Below are positions 15,735-23,208 of a stretch of 23,623 nucleotides of DNA, in pieces. Position 1 is the first letter of the stretch. Every line of letters starts with the position of its first letter. The DNA is from CAZHMN01 sp964533705 (lineage in GTDB: Bacteria; Electryoneota; B3-LCP). A program made the translations under genes and the position numbers. The stretch covers positions 1 through 23,623 of the forward strand of contig CAZHMN010000045.1 in the NCBI GenBank assembly GCA_964533705.1, given 5' to 3'. Under the pieces are notes generated by a model. The model did not search any database and was not told where the DNA came from. It worked only from the letters and a program-made list of their open reading frames with translations.

Positions 15735-16913
15735 TTATTTCAGCAAGAAGGCCTTCTTGGTGTGAACATATCCTCCTGCCTTCATCTGCACCAGGTACAA
15801 ACCGGATGAGACGTTGGGCGCATCCCAGGTAACATTGTGATAACCGGCCGGTAAGTTTCTGTCTATTAACGTGGTCACGCGGCTGCCCAGGATGTTATAA
15901 ACGTCAATTCGCACCTGTGTGGCTTCGGGCAGACCGAAACGGAGCTGCGTCGTTGGATTGAATGGGTTCGGATAGGGAGGAGCCAGAAAGTACACGTCTG
16001 GAACGGCAACTGATTGCAAATCCCCATCTTCCCAACCGGTCGTCTGCCATCCATTCATGGATTCCAGCAGACCATCGGTTCCCCGGAACCCGATTTTCTC
16101 GAAGGGAAAACCATCCTGATGAATGATCTCGCCACTATGCAAGTTGCCGGCATGGGCGATATACGTGTAAATTCCCGCAGGGGCTCCGGCCGGAACCGGC
16201 TGAGTCAATTGTCGGGTCCAGGTGGCTTCACCCGGCATGTTTAGATTAGAGCGGGAGAGCACCGGGCCGTAAACTGAGCCGTTGGGAAGAATCACGTCAA
16301 TCCAGAAGTCGTACGTCACGGTGTTCTGGCTATTGTTGTGAAGTTCCAGCGCGAATTCAAAGGTCCCGCCCGTGGGTTCGATGATGATGGGGGGATTATC
16401 GGGCGTTATGTCCACGTTAATAACAGGATTCTCGCCCAGAATTTTCGTCATCACGGCCGGGAATTGAACGCCATAGATGACCGGATCTTCCATAGTTGGA
16501 ACGGCGTAGCTCGTTATTGATTCGGAATAGAAGGTTCCCGGAGCAGGATCAGGCGAGTGAAAGGCGCGCAGGTAACACCAGCCGTTTTCAGCCGGTGCGG
16601 TGCCGGGGAGAATGAAATTCCCATCGGAAGGAGCGCCACCCGTTATTCCCACCTCGCACGATCCCATTAACACGTCATCGTCCGTGGGCATACCGACCAA
16701 GCCCGGTTCGATCGAAGGATCGTCCATGCCGTCTCCGGCAGAGTCCCAGATAAAATGTATTACCGATCCAACCTCGAGCGGCTGGCCGTTTTCATCGGCC
16801 ACGACGCCGAAGAAACCGGAAGCGTAATTGGTCGCTGTAACCAGGTAGGGCTGGGCGTAGAGTGCTGTAGAAATAACCAGGATCGAGAGCGCCAAAATAA
16901 GTGATTTCCTCAT
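15735..16913 (-). CDS. Secreted protein with FCB-type C-terminal sorting tail
   Basis: 392 residues with a Sec signal peptide (MRKSLILALSILVISTALYA). Function not recognised. The N-terminal half contains ASGFFGVVADENGQP and looks like a carbohydrate-binding or carboxypeptidase-regulatory-like beta domain. The middle (about residues 165-275) is an Ig-like module with GGTFEFALELHNN, TVTYDFWIDV and GIYTYIAHAG. The end is the tail YPNPFNPTTQLRFGLPEATQ...VYNILGSRV...SGLYLVQMKAGG...KKAFLLK, the FlgD-Ig/Por-type tail that directs proteins to type IX-like export or the surface in FCB bacteria. The same middle module plus tail occurs in the matrixin gene of this window. Its start overlaps the upstream gene's stop by 4 bases and has an excellent GGGAGGTG ribosome site, so the two are one operon. 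Confidence 0.85.
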   Translation of the reverse strand: MRKSLILALSILVISTALYAQPYLVTATNYASGFFGVVADENGQPLEVGSVIHFIWDSAGDGMDDPSIEPGLVGMPTDDDVLMGSCEVGITGGAPSDGNFILPGTAPAENGWCYLRAFHSPDPAPGTFYSESITSYAVPTMEDPVIYGVQFPAVMTKILGENPVINVDITPDNPPIIIEPTGGTFEFALELHNNSQNTVTYDFWIDVILPNGSVYGPVLSRSNLNMPGEATWTRQLTQPVPAGAPAGIYTYIAHAGNLHSGEIIHQDGFPFEKIGFRGTDGLLESMNGWQTTGWEDGDLQSVAVPDVYFLAPPYPNPFNPTTQLRFGLPEATQVRIDVYNILGSRVTTLIDRNLPAGYHNVTWDAPNVSSGLYLVQMKAGGYVHTKKAFLLK

Positions 16914-17782
16914 TTGACACCTCCCTTCGCCGAAGTTGACGAAACGGGCAATTTTTTAACCTTACCCATTATATCCGGGGTGGGAACGGGTGGTTGTGCC
17001 AGCCCTTTTTTCTTCCACGGGTTGGTTGATTGTGCAGCCCTGTAGTCCGGCGGAGGAGTTTGCGCGTCAAGCGTTGCAGGGTTGGGATGGGGATAAGCCG
17101 ACCATTCGAAACCAGCGTGCCCGGGCGCAATGTAGATCCAGTACCCTTTCAGAGGTTCGAATTCGGTTAAATCTCCCTGCCAAGAGCCACCGTCATCCAT
17201 CCAGGTGTAAGAATAACTTCCCGTTACCGGATCGTAGGTCATGATAAGATCTGATAAGAAGAGGTAAAGACCGCCTTCAAATCCGTTCAGCCCGGATTGT
17301 GCGATGGAAGCGGGAACCGCCCAGACCGATCCGATGGCATTGTATCCAGGATTTATGGTGCCCATATTGTAGTAAGGTTCTTCCACGACACTGCCGTAAG
17401 CGACGATGGTCTGGGTTGCAGGATGATCGGGTTGAACGTAGATCCAGTAACCCTCTGTTTCACTGAGGGCGCTGAAATCCCCTTCCCAACGATCGCTCGC
17501 AGTATTATACCAGGCCATCTGAAATTCCCCGGCCGCGGCATCCCAGCGAAGGATTTGATCCGATTCCTCAGGTGTGGCGCTTCCGGTTAACTGATCTCCC
17601 AGAACGTTATCCAGAGTTTTGTCATTGGGTAGCAGGGGAAAAGACACCTGAGTAAATCCCGGAGCCACATCGAACTTCCAAAAACCCACCGTGTTCGATG
17701 GACCTGATTCTGCGGCGACGCTCTGGTATGGGAGCAGAAATGCGGCGAATACCAGCAGCGCACCGATAACCCTGCAGGCCAT
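16910..17782 (-). CDS. Secreted protein with two 'GYWIY' domains
   Basis: 290 residues with a signal peptide ending near QSVAA. It is built from two related domains of about 95 residues. Each ends in SDxI...D...G...W...W.GD.....E...GYWIY..P.H (domain 1 about 80-125, domain 2 about 183-228). The first starts GFWKFDVAPGFTQVSFPLLP, a pattern I associate with uncharacterised extracellular proteins of FCB lineages. A Pro/Lys-rich tail follows. Unlike its partner it lacks the YPNPFNP sorting tail. A ribosome site (GGAGAG) lies just before the ATG, and its stop overlaps the next gene by 4 bases. Function unknown; surface or extracellular location inferred. Confidence 0.8.
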   Translation of the reverse strand: MACRVIGALLVFAAFLLPYQSVAAESGPSNTVGFWKFDVAPGFTQVSFPLLPNDKTLDNVLGDQLTGSATPEESDQILRWDAAAGEFQMAWYNTASDRWEGDFSALSETEGYWIYVQPDHPATQTIVAYGSVVEEPYYNMGTINPGYNAIGSVWAVPASIAQSGLNGFEGGLYLFLSDLIMTYDPVTGSYSYTWMDDGGSWQGDLTEFEPLKGYWIYIAPGHAGFEWSAYPHPNPATLDAQTPPPDYRAAQSTNPWKKKGLAQPPVPTPDIMGKVKKLPVSSTSAKGGVK

Positions 17783-17828
17783 GATCTCTCCAAATTAGGA
17801 TATAATTATCCAATTTACATTCAACAAG

Positions 17829-17857
17829 AATATAATACATTAATTCCTGAAATGCAA
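17829..17857 (-). promoter_or_regulatory. Predicted sigma-70 promoter of the secreted-protein operon
   Basis: On the minus strand TTGCAT (17857-17852) and TATATT (17834-17829) are spaced by exactly 17 bases. Transcription should start near 17822, giving a leader of about 40 bases. The remaining divergent gap (17858-17990) shows no gene and no clear plus-strand promoter. Confidence 0.6.
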
Positions 17858-17990
17858 GTAAAATCTTTTTCTCTGATCCTTTCGGATTCTCTCTCTATCG
17901 CACTTGCAAATAATCCAGTAATATTTTATATTTATTGACCACGCGACTTAAGTCTAATACGTCAATCTAGGTCTATTTGATCGTAACCGA

Positions 17991-18677
17991 ATGTCTGATT
18001 CTGGAAGCATATTGTCATTATCAAGCAGGCAGAAAGCGATATGGGTTTTCGCCTTCGCTGCTGCTATGGCCTATCTGGAAGCGGCGGTCGTCGTTTACCT
18101 GCGGGCTATTTTCTACCCGGACGGCTTCGATTTTCCCTTGGCGCCGGGTCCAACCAGCGTGATTCTCATCGAGCTGGGGCGCGAGGCGGCTACAATTTTG
18201 ATGCTGATTGCGATCGCCGTTTTATGCGGTCGCAGCAAAATCGAGAGGTTCGCCTATTTACTATACGCTTTCGGCCTCTGGGACATTATGTATTACGTAT
18301 GGTTGAAGGTGCAAATTGGATGGCCTCCTTCACTGCTCACCTGGGACATTCTCTTTCTGATCCCGCTGCCGTGGGTAGGGCCGGTTCTGGCGCCCGTTCT
18401 GGTATCAATTGCCATGATTCTGGCTGCCTTGTGGATCATCAAAAGGGAAGATCAAGGCGCAACTCCCGTCTTTCCTCGGTGGGCTTGGTGGGCGGAAATT
18501 TTGGCGGGGATTATCATTATTCTCTCCTTTATTTGGGATGCGTCCAACGTTTCCGCTGGAGGATATCCGAATCCGTTTCACTGGGAGATTTTTTGCTTGG
18601 GTCTATTGGGAGGTCTGGCCATCTTCGTGCGCTTGATGCAGCCGACAGTGCGTAAACGTTCCGGGAGCCGCGGATGA
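17991..18677 (+). CDS. Conserved multi-pass membrane protein of unknown function
   Basis: 228 residues with about six hydrophobic helices. Charged or aromatic residues sit inside or beside them: YLEAAVVVYLR (helix 1), IELGREAATI (helix 2), WDIMYYVWLKVQIGWP (helix 3) and WDILFLIPLPWVGPVLAP (helix 4). Such conserved polar residues in the membrane suggest an enzyme or transporter rather than a simple anchor, but I do not recognise a characterised family. It overlaps the trmB start by 4 bases (ATGA), so the two are translationally coupled. The start at 17991 has little ribosome-site support; no better in-frame candidate keeps the first helix. Confidence 0.75.
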   Translation: MSDSGSILSLSSRQKAIWVFAFAAAMAYLEAAVVVYLRAIFYPDGFDFPLAPGPTSVILIELGREAATILMLIAIAVLCGRSKIERFAYLLYAFGLWDIMYYVWLKVQIGWPPSLLTWDILFLIPLPWVGPVLAPVLVSIAMILAALWIIKREDQGATPVFPRWAWWAEILAGIIIILSFIWDASNVSAGGYPNPFHWEIFCLGLLGGLAIFVRLMQPTVRKRSGSRG

Positions 18678-19360
18678 GCCGTAATTTCCGGCCTCCTTCC
18701 GATTATCGCTCACAGTATCTTCACCGAGTTTGCGGTCAAAATCGAACGCTCTTCGATTCGCCTTATGTATGGCAATTTACGCCCGATGTTTTGCCTTTGG
18801 ATCCGCGCCGCTACTTCAACAATTGCAGGCGGACACTTTTGGAAATCGGCTTCGGGCATGGCGAAGTCTTAGAAGAGATGATTCCCGGGCAGCCTGATAC
18901 GGGATTCCTGGGAATAGAAAGACGCCCGGCGCGGGTTCGAAGAGCGGTCAAGCGACTCGAAAGAATTGGGTTTAGTAACGCTGCTCTCATTCGTATAAAC
19001 CTGGAGCTTTGCCGGGATCGTCTCTTTGTGCCCGATGCTTTCGATCAGATTCTGGTCAATCATCCTGATCCCTGGCCCAAAAAGAGGCATGAACATCATC
19101 GCTTTTTCAGACCAGAAGTGTTAAATTGGCTCGGAACTATTTTAGCCCCCGGAGGAACGATTGAAGTGGCCAGCGACAACGCCCTATATTTCTTCAGAAT
19201 TCTCCGTCTCTTCGAGGAGAGAGCTGAATTCGAGAGCCTGCTTCCACCCCCGTTTTATACCGCCGATCCGATCCCGGGCCGGCCGCAGAGCCGCTATGAA
19301 AGAAAGAAGCGTCGAGCCGGAGAAATAGTGCGCGTCATTCGTTTTATCCTTAAAAAGTGA
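18674..19360 (+). CDS. trmB: tRNA (guanine-N7-)-methyltransferase TrmB
   Basis: Makes m7G46 in the variable loop of tRNAs using SAM; cytoplasmic, 228 residues, normal for the family. The SAM motif is LEIGFGHGE (Glu57 to Glu64), with the acidic residue in GIERRP after strand 2. The family signature NHPDPWPKKRHEHHR (Asn129 to Arg143) carries the catalytic Asp132 region. The C-terminal RNA-binding motif reads SRYERKKRRAGE, matching the usual T-x-x-E-x-K-x-x-x-x-G pattern loosely. It is coupled by 4-base overlap to the membrane protein gene and followed after 9 bases by the lipid kinase gene. Confidence 0.93.
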   Translation: MSRNFRPPSDYRSQYLHRVCGQNRTLFDSPYVWQFTPDVLPLDPRRYFNNCRRTLLEIGFGHGEVLEEMIPGQPDTGFLGIERRPARVRRAVKRLERIGFSNAALIRINLELCRDRLFVPDAFDQILVNHPDPWPKKRHEHHRFFRPEVLNWLGTILAPGGTIEVASDNALYFFRILRLFEERAEFESLLPPPFYTADPIPGRPQSRYERKKRRAGEIVRVIRFILKK

Positions 19361-19369
19361 GACTTCCTC

Positions 19370-20281
19370 TTGTCAGTACAGTTCGAAAAAGCCCCACATT
19401 TTGAGCGTACCACGTTTATCCTCAATCCACGTTCAGGGACGCTGGGCGGGAAGCGCAGCATTATTCGCCAGATAGACCGCGTCTGGGGGGATGCATCCCG
19501 CAACTATACGATTCTCGTCACAACCCGAGCCGGTGAAGGAACCCGCCTGGCGAGAATTGAAGCCGAGCGGGGCAGTGAATTGATCGTCGCCGTGGGGGGC
19601 GACGGTACCCTGAATGAGGTGGTCAAAGGGGTCCTCGGAAGAGAAGCCTGCGTGGGCTTAATCCCGGCGGGATCGGGTAACGGCTTCGCGCGCCACTGGG
19701 GGATTTCCCTGAATCCCACCATCGCCTGCAAGGGGCTTCTGCATCCCAGGATCGTCAGGTGCGACGTGGGCAAAGCTGATGACTATCTCTTCTTGGTTAC
19801 CTTCGGATGTGGTCTCGACGCCGTTATCAGCCACCGATATGCGACCAGCACCTTCCGGGGGTTGTTTTCTTACTTCTACCACGGATTGCGAGCGTTCTCC
19901 AGTTACCAGTCCACGGTTGTAACGGTTCATGCCAACGGGCATATGGAATATACCGGGCAACCACTTTTACTCACCCTGGCGAATACGAAGGGTTACGGCG
20001 GCGGCACGGTGATCGCACCGCAAGCCAGGGCGGATGATGGTTTGTTGGATCTCTGTATCATCGATCCGCTCTCGCTTAGAACAAGCCTCTATCATCTGAG
20101 GAATCTTTTTAACGGTCGAATTGAGCGAATCCCCGGTTATCACCATACCCAGATTCGAGAAGCGAAGATACAGCGGCAGGAAAGAGGTCCCATTCACGTT
20201 GACGGTGAATCCCTGATGGGCAACAGAGAAATAATGATGAGCGTCCTCCCGGGGGCGGTGCCCTTCGCCCTGCCCACCTGA
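19370..20281 (+). CDS. Diacylglycerol kinase catalytic-domain lipid kinase (YegS/DgkB type)
   Basis: ATP-dependent lipid kinase acting at the inner face of the membrane, probably phosphorylating diacylglycerol or a related lipid; 303 residues. N-terminal nucleotide-binding motifs are FILNPRSGTLGGK (16-28) and AVGGDGTLNEVVKG (74-87), the GGDGT signature. IPAGSGNGFARHWG follows, the family's GTxNDFAR-like segment. The C-terminal half is the beta-sandwich with ANTKGYGGGTVIAPQARADDGLLDL and, near the end, HVDGESL, which carries the conserved D/E of the family. The start is TTG at 19370, 9 bases after the trmB stop, without a strong ribosome site; no in-frame ATG is available nearby. The transcript ends at the hairpin at 20317. 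Confidence 0.9.
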   Translation: MSVQFEKAPHFERTTFILNPRSGTLGGKRSIIRQIDRVWGDASRNYTILVTTRAGEGTRLARIEAERGSELIVAVGGDGTLNEVVKGVLGREACVGLIPAGSGNGFARHWGISLNPTIACKGLLHPRIVRCDVGKADDYLFLVTFGCGLDAVISHRYATSTFRGLFSYFYHGLRAFSSYQSTVVTVHANGHMEYTGQPLLLTLANTKGYGGGTVIAPQARADDGLLDLCIIDPLSLRTSLYHLRNLFNGRIERIPGYHHTQIREAKIQRQERGPIHVDGESLMGNREIMMSVLPGAVPFALPT

Positions 20282-20288
20282 GATATTC

Positions 20289-20325
20289 TGACACCTGCTT
20301 ACTGACAATATCTGTCAATATGTCA
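20289..20325. promoter_or_regulatory. Putative enhancer (activator sites) upstream of hsp20
   Basis: Four half-sites: TGACA at 20289 and 20303, TGTCA at 20313 and 20321. The inner pair forms a perfect palindrome TGACA-N5-TGTCA (20303-20317) centred about 94 bases before the predicted sigma-54 start. This position and dyad form are typical of upstream activating sequences for NtrC-type activators. The last half-sites overlap the terminator of the lipid kinase gene. Confidence 0.5.
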
Positions 20326-20348
20326 CCCTACGGGATGGCATATTTTTT
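20317..20348 (+). terminator. Terminator after the lipid kinase gene
   Basis: AATATGTCA pairs with TGGCATATT (one G-U pair), followed inward by a mismatch and a short CC/GG stem, then a T6 run. It closes the membrane protein-trmB-kinase unit. Confidence 0.75.
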
Positions 20349-20377
20349 ATGTCGTTAAATAACAAGTGTTAACAAAA

Positions 20378-20393
20378 TGGCACGTCGCTTGCA
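20378..20393 (+). promoter_or_regulatory. Sigma-54 (RpoN) promoter of hsp20
   Basis: TGGCACG (20378-20384), four bases, then TTGCA (20389-20393): an exact match to the -24/-12 core, with GG and GC separated by the required 10 bases. The predicted start is near 20404, 61 bases before the hsp20 ATG. No CIRCE element was seen in the gap. Confidence 0.8.
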
Positions 20394-20464
20394 TTTCTGC
20401 TTTTTGGCAAAACGAAGACGGTAAATCTGAGGAAAGTAATAACAAATAGAAAGGAGGATGAATT

Positions 20465-20926
20465 ATGGCTATCGTACGTTGGGAACCCTATAAAAGGGCT
20501 TTGAGTCCCTTCCGAGGCTTTGACGCTCTGCGTCACAGCGTGGATCGTCTGTTCGACGATTTTCTGAGCCACGATTCCGATGAGATGTTCGAATCGAGGT
20601 GGCATCCCGTTGTGGACCTCAGCGAGAACGGTGATAACTACCTGGTTCACGCCGAAATTCCCGGATTGAATAAGAAGGATGTCAAAATCACACTGCAGGA
20701 TAACGTCCTGACCATTTCCGGTGAGAAAAAGCTGGAACGGGAGGAAAAGAATAAAACCTACCACCTCGTAGAGAGGTCTCACGGTCAATTCACGCGCAGC
20801 TTTAATCTGCCTGCTAAGGTTGACGAGAAGGGAATCAAAGCCGAGTTTAAAAACGGCGTCCTGGAGATCACCCTTCCCAAAGCTCCAGAAGCCAAAGCGC
20901 GTGAGATTGAAATTAAGGTGCAATAA
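20465..20926 (+). CDS. hsp20: Small heat-shock protein (Hsp20/alpha-crystallin family)
   Basis: ATP-independent holdase chaperone that binds unfolding proteins as large oligomers; cytoplasmic, 153 residues. The N-terminal arm is rich in Arg and aromatic residues (MAIVRWEPYKRALSPFRGFD). The alpha-crystallin domain spans about residues 46-140: WHPVVDLSENGDNYLVHAEI, PGLNKKDVKITL, LTISGEKK, and the end-strand motif FKNGVLEITLPK with the conserved A-x-x-x-n-G-V-L form. The C-terminal IEIKV supplies the I-x-I/V oligomer contact. A strong ribosome site (AAGGAGG) precedes the ATG. A sigma-54 promoter precedes the gene and a strong terminator follows, so it is expressed alone. Confidence 0.96.
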   Translation: MAIVRWEPYKRALSPFRGFDALRHSVDRLFDDFLSHDSDEMFESRWHPVVDLSENGDNYLVHAEIPGLNKKDVKITLQDNVLTISGEKKLEREEKNKTYHLVERSHGQFTRSFNLPAKVDEKGIKAEFKNGVLEITLPKAPEAKAREIEIKVQ

Positions 20927-20951
20927 TTCGGCTCACCTTGAAAACGATCAG

Positions 20952-20979
20952 GCGCCATCATCTCGATGGCGCTTTTTTT
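20952..20979 (+). terminator. Terminator after hsp20
   Basis: Perfect 8-base arms (GCGCCATC / GATGGCGC) around a 5-base loop, followed by seven T. The rest of the gap to 21188 is AT-rich and without a gene. Confidence 0.92.
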
Positions 20980-21082
20980 ATTTCCAAAATGTGAGCGAAA
21001 TCACCGACGAAGTGTTAAACAATACTTAACATTAAGAAATTCGTGTTGATAGTTATAATTTTGTTTTTAAAAAGATTAATCC

Positions 21083-21109
21083 TTGACTTTCAGAAAATTC
21101 GAATATAAA
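21083..21109 (+). promoter_or_regulatory. Possible promoter of the matrixin pair
   Basis: TTGACT and TATAAA are separated by 15 bases, shorter than ideal, about 80 bases before the first start codon. It lies in an AT-rich tract just after the hsp20 terminator. Tentative. Confidence 0.3.
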
Positions 21110-21188
21110 TTGCCTGCAGAGGCAAACATTCACCAAATAAGAGGAGTATCAAATAGAGCAAAAAAATAGCAAATCGAGGAGGCTAGTT

Positions 21189-21662
21189 ATGCGGAGAGCT
21201 CTGATTTATTCCGGCCTGGCGGCGTTGTTTTTGTTGATTCTCGCCGGAAGTAGCTCAGCACTGTTGCTGGAGATGACCAAAGAGGAGTTAATCGTCAACT
21301 CGGAAAGCATCGTGTTGGGCACCGTCCAGGAGGTGCGCAGTGCCTGGGCTGAAGATCGTTCGCAGATTTTCACCTACGTAACCCTGAACGTCAGTGAGCA
21401 ATTCAAAGGAGAAGCGGTAGGCAGGGAGATCGTCATACAGATTCCCGGGGGGACTGTCGGCGATATCACCCAGAAAGTCAGTGACACACCCACCCTCTTG
21501 AGCGGCATGGAAGTCATTCTTCACCTTTTTATGAAGGAGACCGGTTATCCTTGGATATACGGCTGGGAGAAGGGGGCGCTCATTGTTGAAGAGGGCGCCA
21601 TCCCCGAGTATCTTATGACCGTTGACCAGTTCCGCCAGTTGGTGGCTCGTTCATCTGAATAA
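21189..21662 (+). CDS. Small secreted protein, partner of the matrixin protease
   Basis: 157 residues with a Sec signal peptide (LAALFLLILAGSSSA). The mature part reads EMTKEELIVNSESIVLGTVQ, then a Trp and FTYVTLNVSEQFKG, VIQIPGGTVGDI, TLLSGMEVILHLF and GWEKGALIVEEG, a compact beta-rich domain. I recall proteins of this pattern next to matrixin-type proteases in several bacterial groups, but know of no assigned function; an accessory, inhibitor or processing partner is only a guess. Strong ribosome site (GAGGAGG). The stop is 55 bases before the protease start, with no terminator between, so one operon is likely. Confidence 0.75.
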   Translation: MRRALIYSGLAALFLLILAGSSSALLLEMTKEELIVNSESIVLGTVQEVRSAWAEDRSQIFTYVTLNVSEQFKGEAVGREIVIQIPGGTVGDITQKVSDTPTLLSGMEVILHLFMKETGYPWIYGWEKGALIVEEGAIPEYLMTVDQFRQLVARSSE

Positions 21663-21717
21663 TCAAAAAGTGGGGATTAATCTGTCAGGAATTTTCTGTG
21701 AAATAGAGGAGGCAATC

Positions 21718-23010
21718 GTGAATAGATACCAGATCATAAGCTTACCTGTATTGGTATGTATAGGTCTGCTGATCATATCACTCCCCGGTTACGGTTACGT
21801 GCTCGAACCCTTCAACTGGCTGTACCTGGGCGGAAGTCCCGTGACCGTCAATATGTACGTCAATCCCAACTGCTCCGATCCGACCGCTCCTGATGAGCTG
21901 GCCTCGCTGCAGTCTGCCATGAACACCTGGTCCACCGCCGGCGCCAATTTCGCTTTCAACTATGCCGGTTACACCGGCGTAACTAATTTCACCTATTATA
22001 ACTTCCAAAATGACATGTGCTGGAATTCAGGCAGCAGCGGCGGGGCGCTGGCGACCACCAGCATCTGGTACAGCGGAGGCAACATCCTCCAGACCGACGT
22101 TGTCTTCTGGGATGGCCCCTGGACCTGGAACACCAGCTGGCCCTCCTGGAATCAGTTTGACGTCGAGAGTGTAGGCCTACATGAATTGGGCCATGTCGTC
22201 GGCCTGGATCATTCGCAGTATAGTTGGGCGGTGATGTGGTATGCGATTAGCTGGGGGGAAGTCCAGCGAGATCTCTCCAGCGATGACGTCAATGGGATCA
22301 TCGCCATCTACGGAACATCGGGAGGGCCGAGTCTGACCGTCACTCTGACGCCGACCGGCACGGTGACCGTCCCTTCTTACGGCGGTTCCATACCCTACGA
22401 TCTTACCTGTCATAACAACACCGGCAGTACGGTCTATTTCGACGGCTGGTCGGTGTTCGAACAGCAAGGAGGTCCCTACAGCCAACAAGTCATCTTCCGG
22501 CCTAATATTTGGGTTGGGGGCGGAAACACCATCGCCCGTTCGCTTTCTCTAACGATTTCCGGCTCTGTGCCCAACGGTACCTATCACTATTACCTGCGCG
22601 CCGGAGATTACTACGCTCCCAGTATCATTGATGAGGATTATTTTGTATTCTACAAAAACGCCGACGATGGCGTCGGCCCCTGGGTCTGGCAAACCTCGGA
22701 TGACGCTCTGGATGGTGTGGGGATCGCGCTGGAATGGGTCGTCCCGGAGACCTTCCACGTAGGCGCCGCCTACCCGAATCCCTTCAATCCGGAAACCACC
22801 ATCAGTTTCGATCTGCCGGAAGCGTCCCATGTCTCCCTGGTAATCTATAACCTCAGGGGTCAGAAGGTCGCCGACGTCTTGAACGGCAGCTTCGATGCCG
22901 GGCACTATAGCGCCACCTGGAATGCGGCCGGTTATCCATCAGGAACCTACGTTTACCGCTTCAGTAGCGATTTAGGGCAAGCCACCGGAAAGATGGTTTT
23001 AATGAAATGA
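21718..23010 (+). CDS. Secreted matrixin-type zinc metalloprotease with FCB sorting tail
   Basis: 430 residues. I chose the GTG at 21718 because GAGGAGG lies five bases upstream and it starts a clean signal peptide (cut near LPGYG); reading from 21622 adds a non-signal extension overlapping the previous gene. The catalytic domain has HELGHVVGLDH (His155, Glu156, His159, His165) and a Met-turn Met173 in WAVMWY, the metzincin pattern, then LSSDDVNGIIAIYG, which is typical of bacterial matrixins. The middle module (about residues 203-318) matches that of the tailed secreted protein at 15735-16913. The C-terminus YPNPFNPETTISFDLPEASH...SGTYVYRF...KMVLMK is the FlgD-Ig/Por tail for export or surface attachment. 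It probably degrades extracellular protein; no propeptide cysteine switch is obvious. Confidence 0.9.
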   Translation: MNRYQIISLPVLVCIGLLIISLPGYGYVLEPFNWLYLGGSPVTVNMYVNPNCSDPTAPDELASLQSAMNTWSTAGANFAFNYAGYTGVTNFTYYNFQNDMCWNSGSSGGALATTSIWYSGGNILQTDVVFWDGPWTWNTSWPSWNQFDVESVGLHELGHVVGLDHSQYSWAVMWYAISWGEVQRDLSSDDVNGIIAIYGTSGGPSLTVTLTPTGTVTVPSYGGSIPYDLTCHNNTGSTVYFDGWSVFEQQGGPYSQQVIFRPNIWVGGGNTIARSLSLTISGSVPNGTYHYYLRAGDYYAPSIIDEDYFVFYKNADDGVGPWVWQTSDDALDGVGIALEWVVPETFHVGAAYPNPFNPETTISFDLPEASHVSLVIYNLRGQKVADVLNGSFDAGHYSATWNAAGYPSGTYVYRFSSDLGQATGKMVLMK

Positions 23011-23045
23011 AAGGACATCAGGCCGGTGCTGCGGTCATAGTTCAA

Positions 23046-23077
23046 AAAAGGCGGAAACTATGGATTCCGCCTTTTCT
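23046..23077 (+). terminator. Terminator after the matrixin gene
   Basis: AAAAGGCGGAA pairs perfectly with TTCCGCCTTTT (11 bases) around an 8-base loop, followed by CTT. A-rich and T-rich flanks allow bidirectional action. Confidence 0.88.
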
Positions 23078-23208
23078 TATCCGTTAGCTTGATTTAAAGG
23101 ATTGGAGATAATTATGCTTATGTGTTTTGAGTCACAATTAGTTGGGTTAAGAATTGGTTAATTTGTGCCTTGAATTTCAAAATGTAACGATCAAAAGAGA
23201 GGATGAAC

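Noticed and set aside
20369..20923. 184-codon minus-strand open frame over hsp20
   Set aside because: Antisense shadow of the alpha-crystallin gene, which has a strong ribosome site, promoter and terminator. The frame also runs through the sigma-54 promoter.
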